A stretch of 60,130 nucleotides of DNA from JBCCEJ01 sp039030335 (GTDB lineage Bacteria > Pseudomonadota > Gammaproteobacteria > HK1): contig JBCCEJ010000032.1 of the NCBI GenBank assembly GCA_039030335.1, positions 1 through 60,130 of the forward strand, written 5' to 3'. The notes beneath the pieces are model-generated. The model made no database searches, had not been told where the DNA came from, and worked only from the letters and a program-made list of their open reading frames with translations. Positions 60,032 to 60,130 of this stretch are shown here, one piece after another. The stretch's first letter is position 1; the number at the start of each line of letters is the position of its first letter. A program made the translations under genes and the position numbers.

Positions 60032-60130
60032 ATGATTTATCGCGAAGCCGGACAATTCAAAACCAGCTATCCCGCTGACTCCGCGATCTTCACGATCAAG
60101 CAGGATCAGTGGTTCATGATCGGGCTCTTC
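60032..60130 (+). CDS. livM: Branched-chain amino acid-type ABC transporter permease, 3'-truncated by window edge
   Basis: Only the first 33 residues are visible. MIYREAGQFKTSYPADSAIF is the typical N-terminus of LivM proteins in this operon type. GAGAGG precedes the ATG, which is 4 nt after the LivH stop. The gene continues past the window. Confidence 0.85.
   Translation, partial: MIYREAGQFKTSYPADSAIFTIKQDQWFMIGLF

Noticed and set aside
1..60130. tRNA, CRISPR, IS elements, integrase or att sites bounding the islands
   Set aside because: None was recognised by reading; a tRNAscan or ISfinder search would be the decisive test.

Overview
The window is GC-rich, densely packed DNA from what looks like a Gram-negative proteobacterium. 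The signs are periplasmic-binding-protein ABC transporters, a Liv-type branched-chain transporter, a PEP-CTERM-type envelope protein behind a sigma-54 promoter, a TonB-era style of many short catabolic operons (luciferase-like monooxygenases, CaiB, SDRs, Ldh, acyl-CoA synthetase) and GTG/TTG starts. I cannot fix the class or genus from sequence alone. I see no tRNA, rRNA, IS element, integrase or CRISPR array.

Layout. (1) 1-8180: an N-methyl/guanidino-compound catabolic region. A non-pyrrolysine MttB-family methyltransferase (5'-truncated by the window edge) faces a five-gene minus-strand run: a pentein-fold amidino hydrolase/transferase, an SsuD-like and an NtaA-like flavin monooxygenase, a DAO-family amine oxidase and a strikingly guanidinoacetate-methyltransferase-like enzyme. 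A class II aldolase follows. (2) 8383-23914: a 15.5 kb conflict/immunity island. It holds TIR-NACHT-FGE/C-type-lectin; a TIR + SLOG pair; TIR-TM-WD40; and a TIR / KGGVGR-STAND ATPase / patatin phospholipase run. All four TIR domains keep the conserved glutamate of NADase-type TIRs. (3) 23938-33170: metabolism. A single-chain acyl-CoA carboxylase is divergent from a LysR regulator, followed by an aldo/keto reductase; near-identical palindromes sit on both sides of the LysR gene. Then an NTF2-like secreted protein, an SDR, an amidase and a metallo-beta-lactamase-fold lactonase.

(4) 33276-45695: one long minus-strand run starting with a polar amino acid ABC transporter (ATPase, binding protein, two permeases), then Fe-type alcohol dehydrogenase, Ldh-family dehydrogenase, a PhzS-like FAD monooxygenase, and, with a 1-nt stop/start overlap, a membrane TIR-DUF4384 protein and a signal-peptide-bearing WD40-caspase. 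This is a second conflict module appended to what reads as a catabolic operon. (5) 45798-55935: calcium/sodium antiporter, photolyase, a multispanning GT-C/YfhO-like protein with a C-terminal discoidin domain, CaiB CoA-transferase, a PEP-CTERM-like protein with a sigma-54 promoter, an alpha/beta hydrolase, a GST and an SDR. (6) 56216-60130: long-chain acyl-CoA synthetase with LivG, LivH and the start of LivM.

The most promising candidates for undescribed biology are the TIR / KGGVGR-STAND / patatin operon and the TIR-TM-DUF4384 + exported caspase pair. The first would couple a nucleotide-signalling or NAD-consuming enzyme to a membrane-anchored switch ATPase and a phospholipase. The second would place the sensor/effector halves of a caspase system on opposite sides of the inner membrane. 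Both functional readings are inference from domain architecture.
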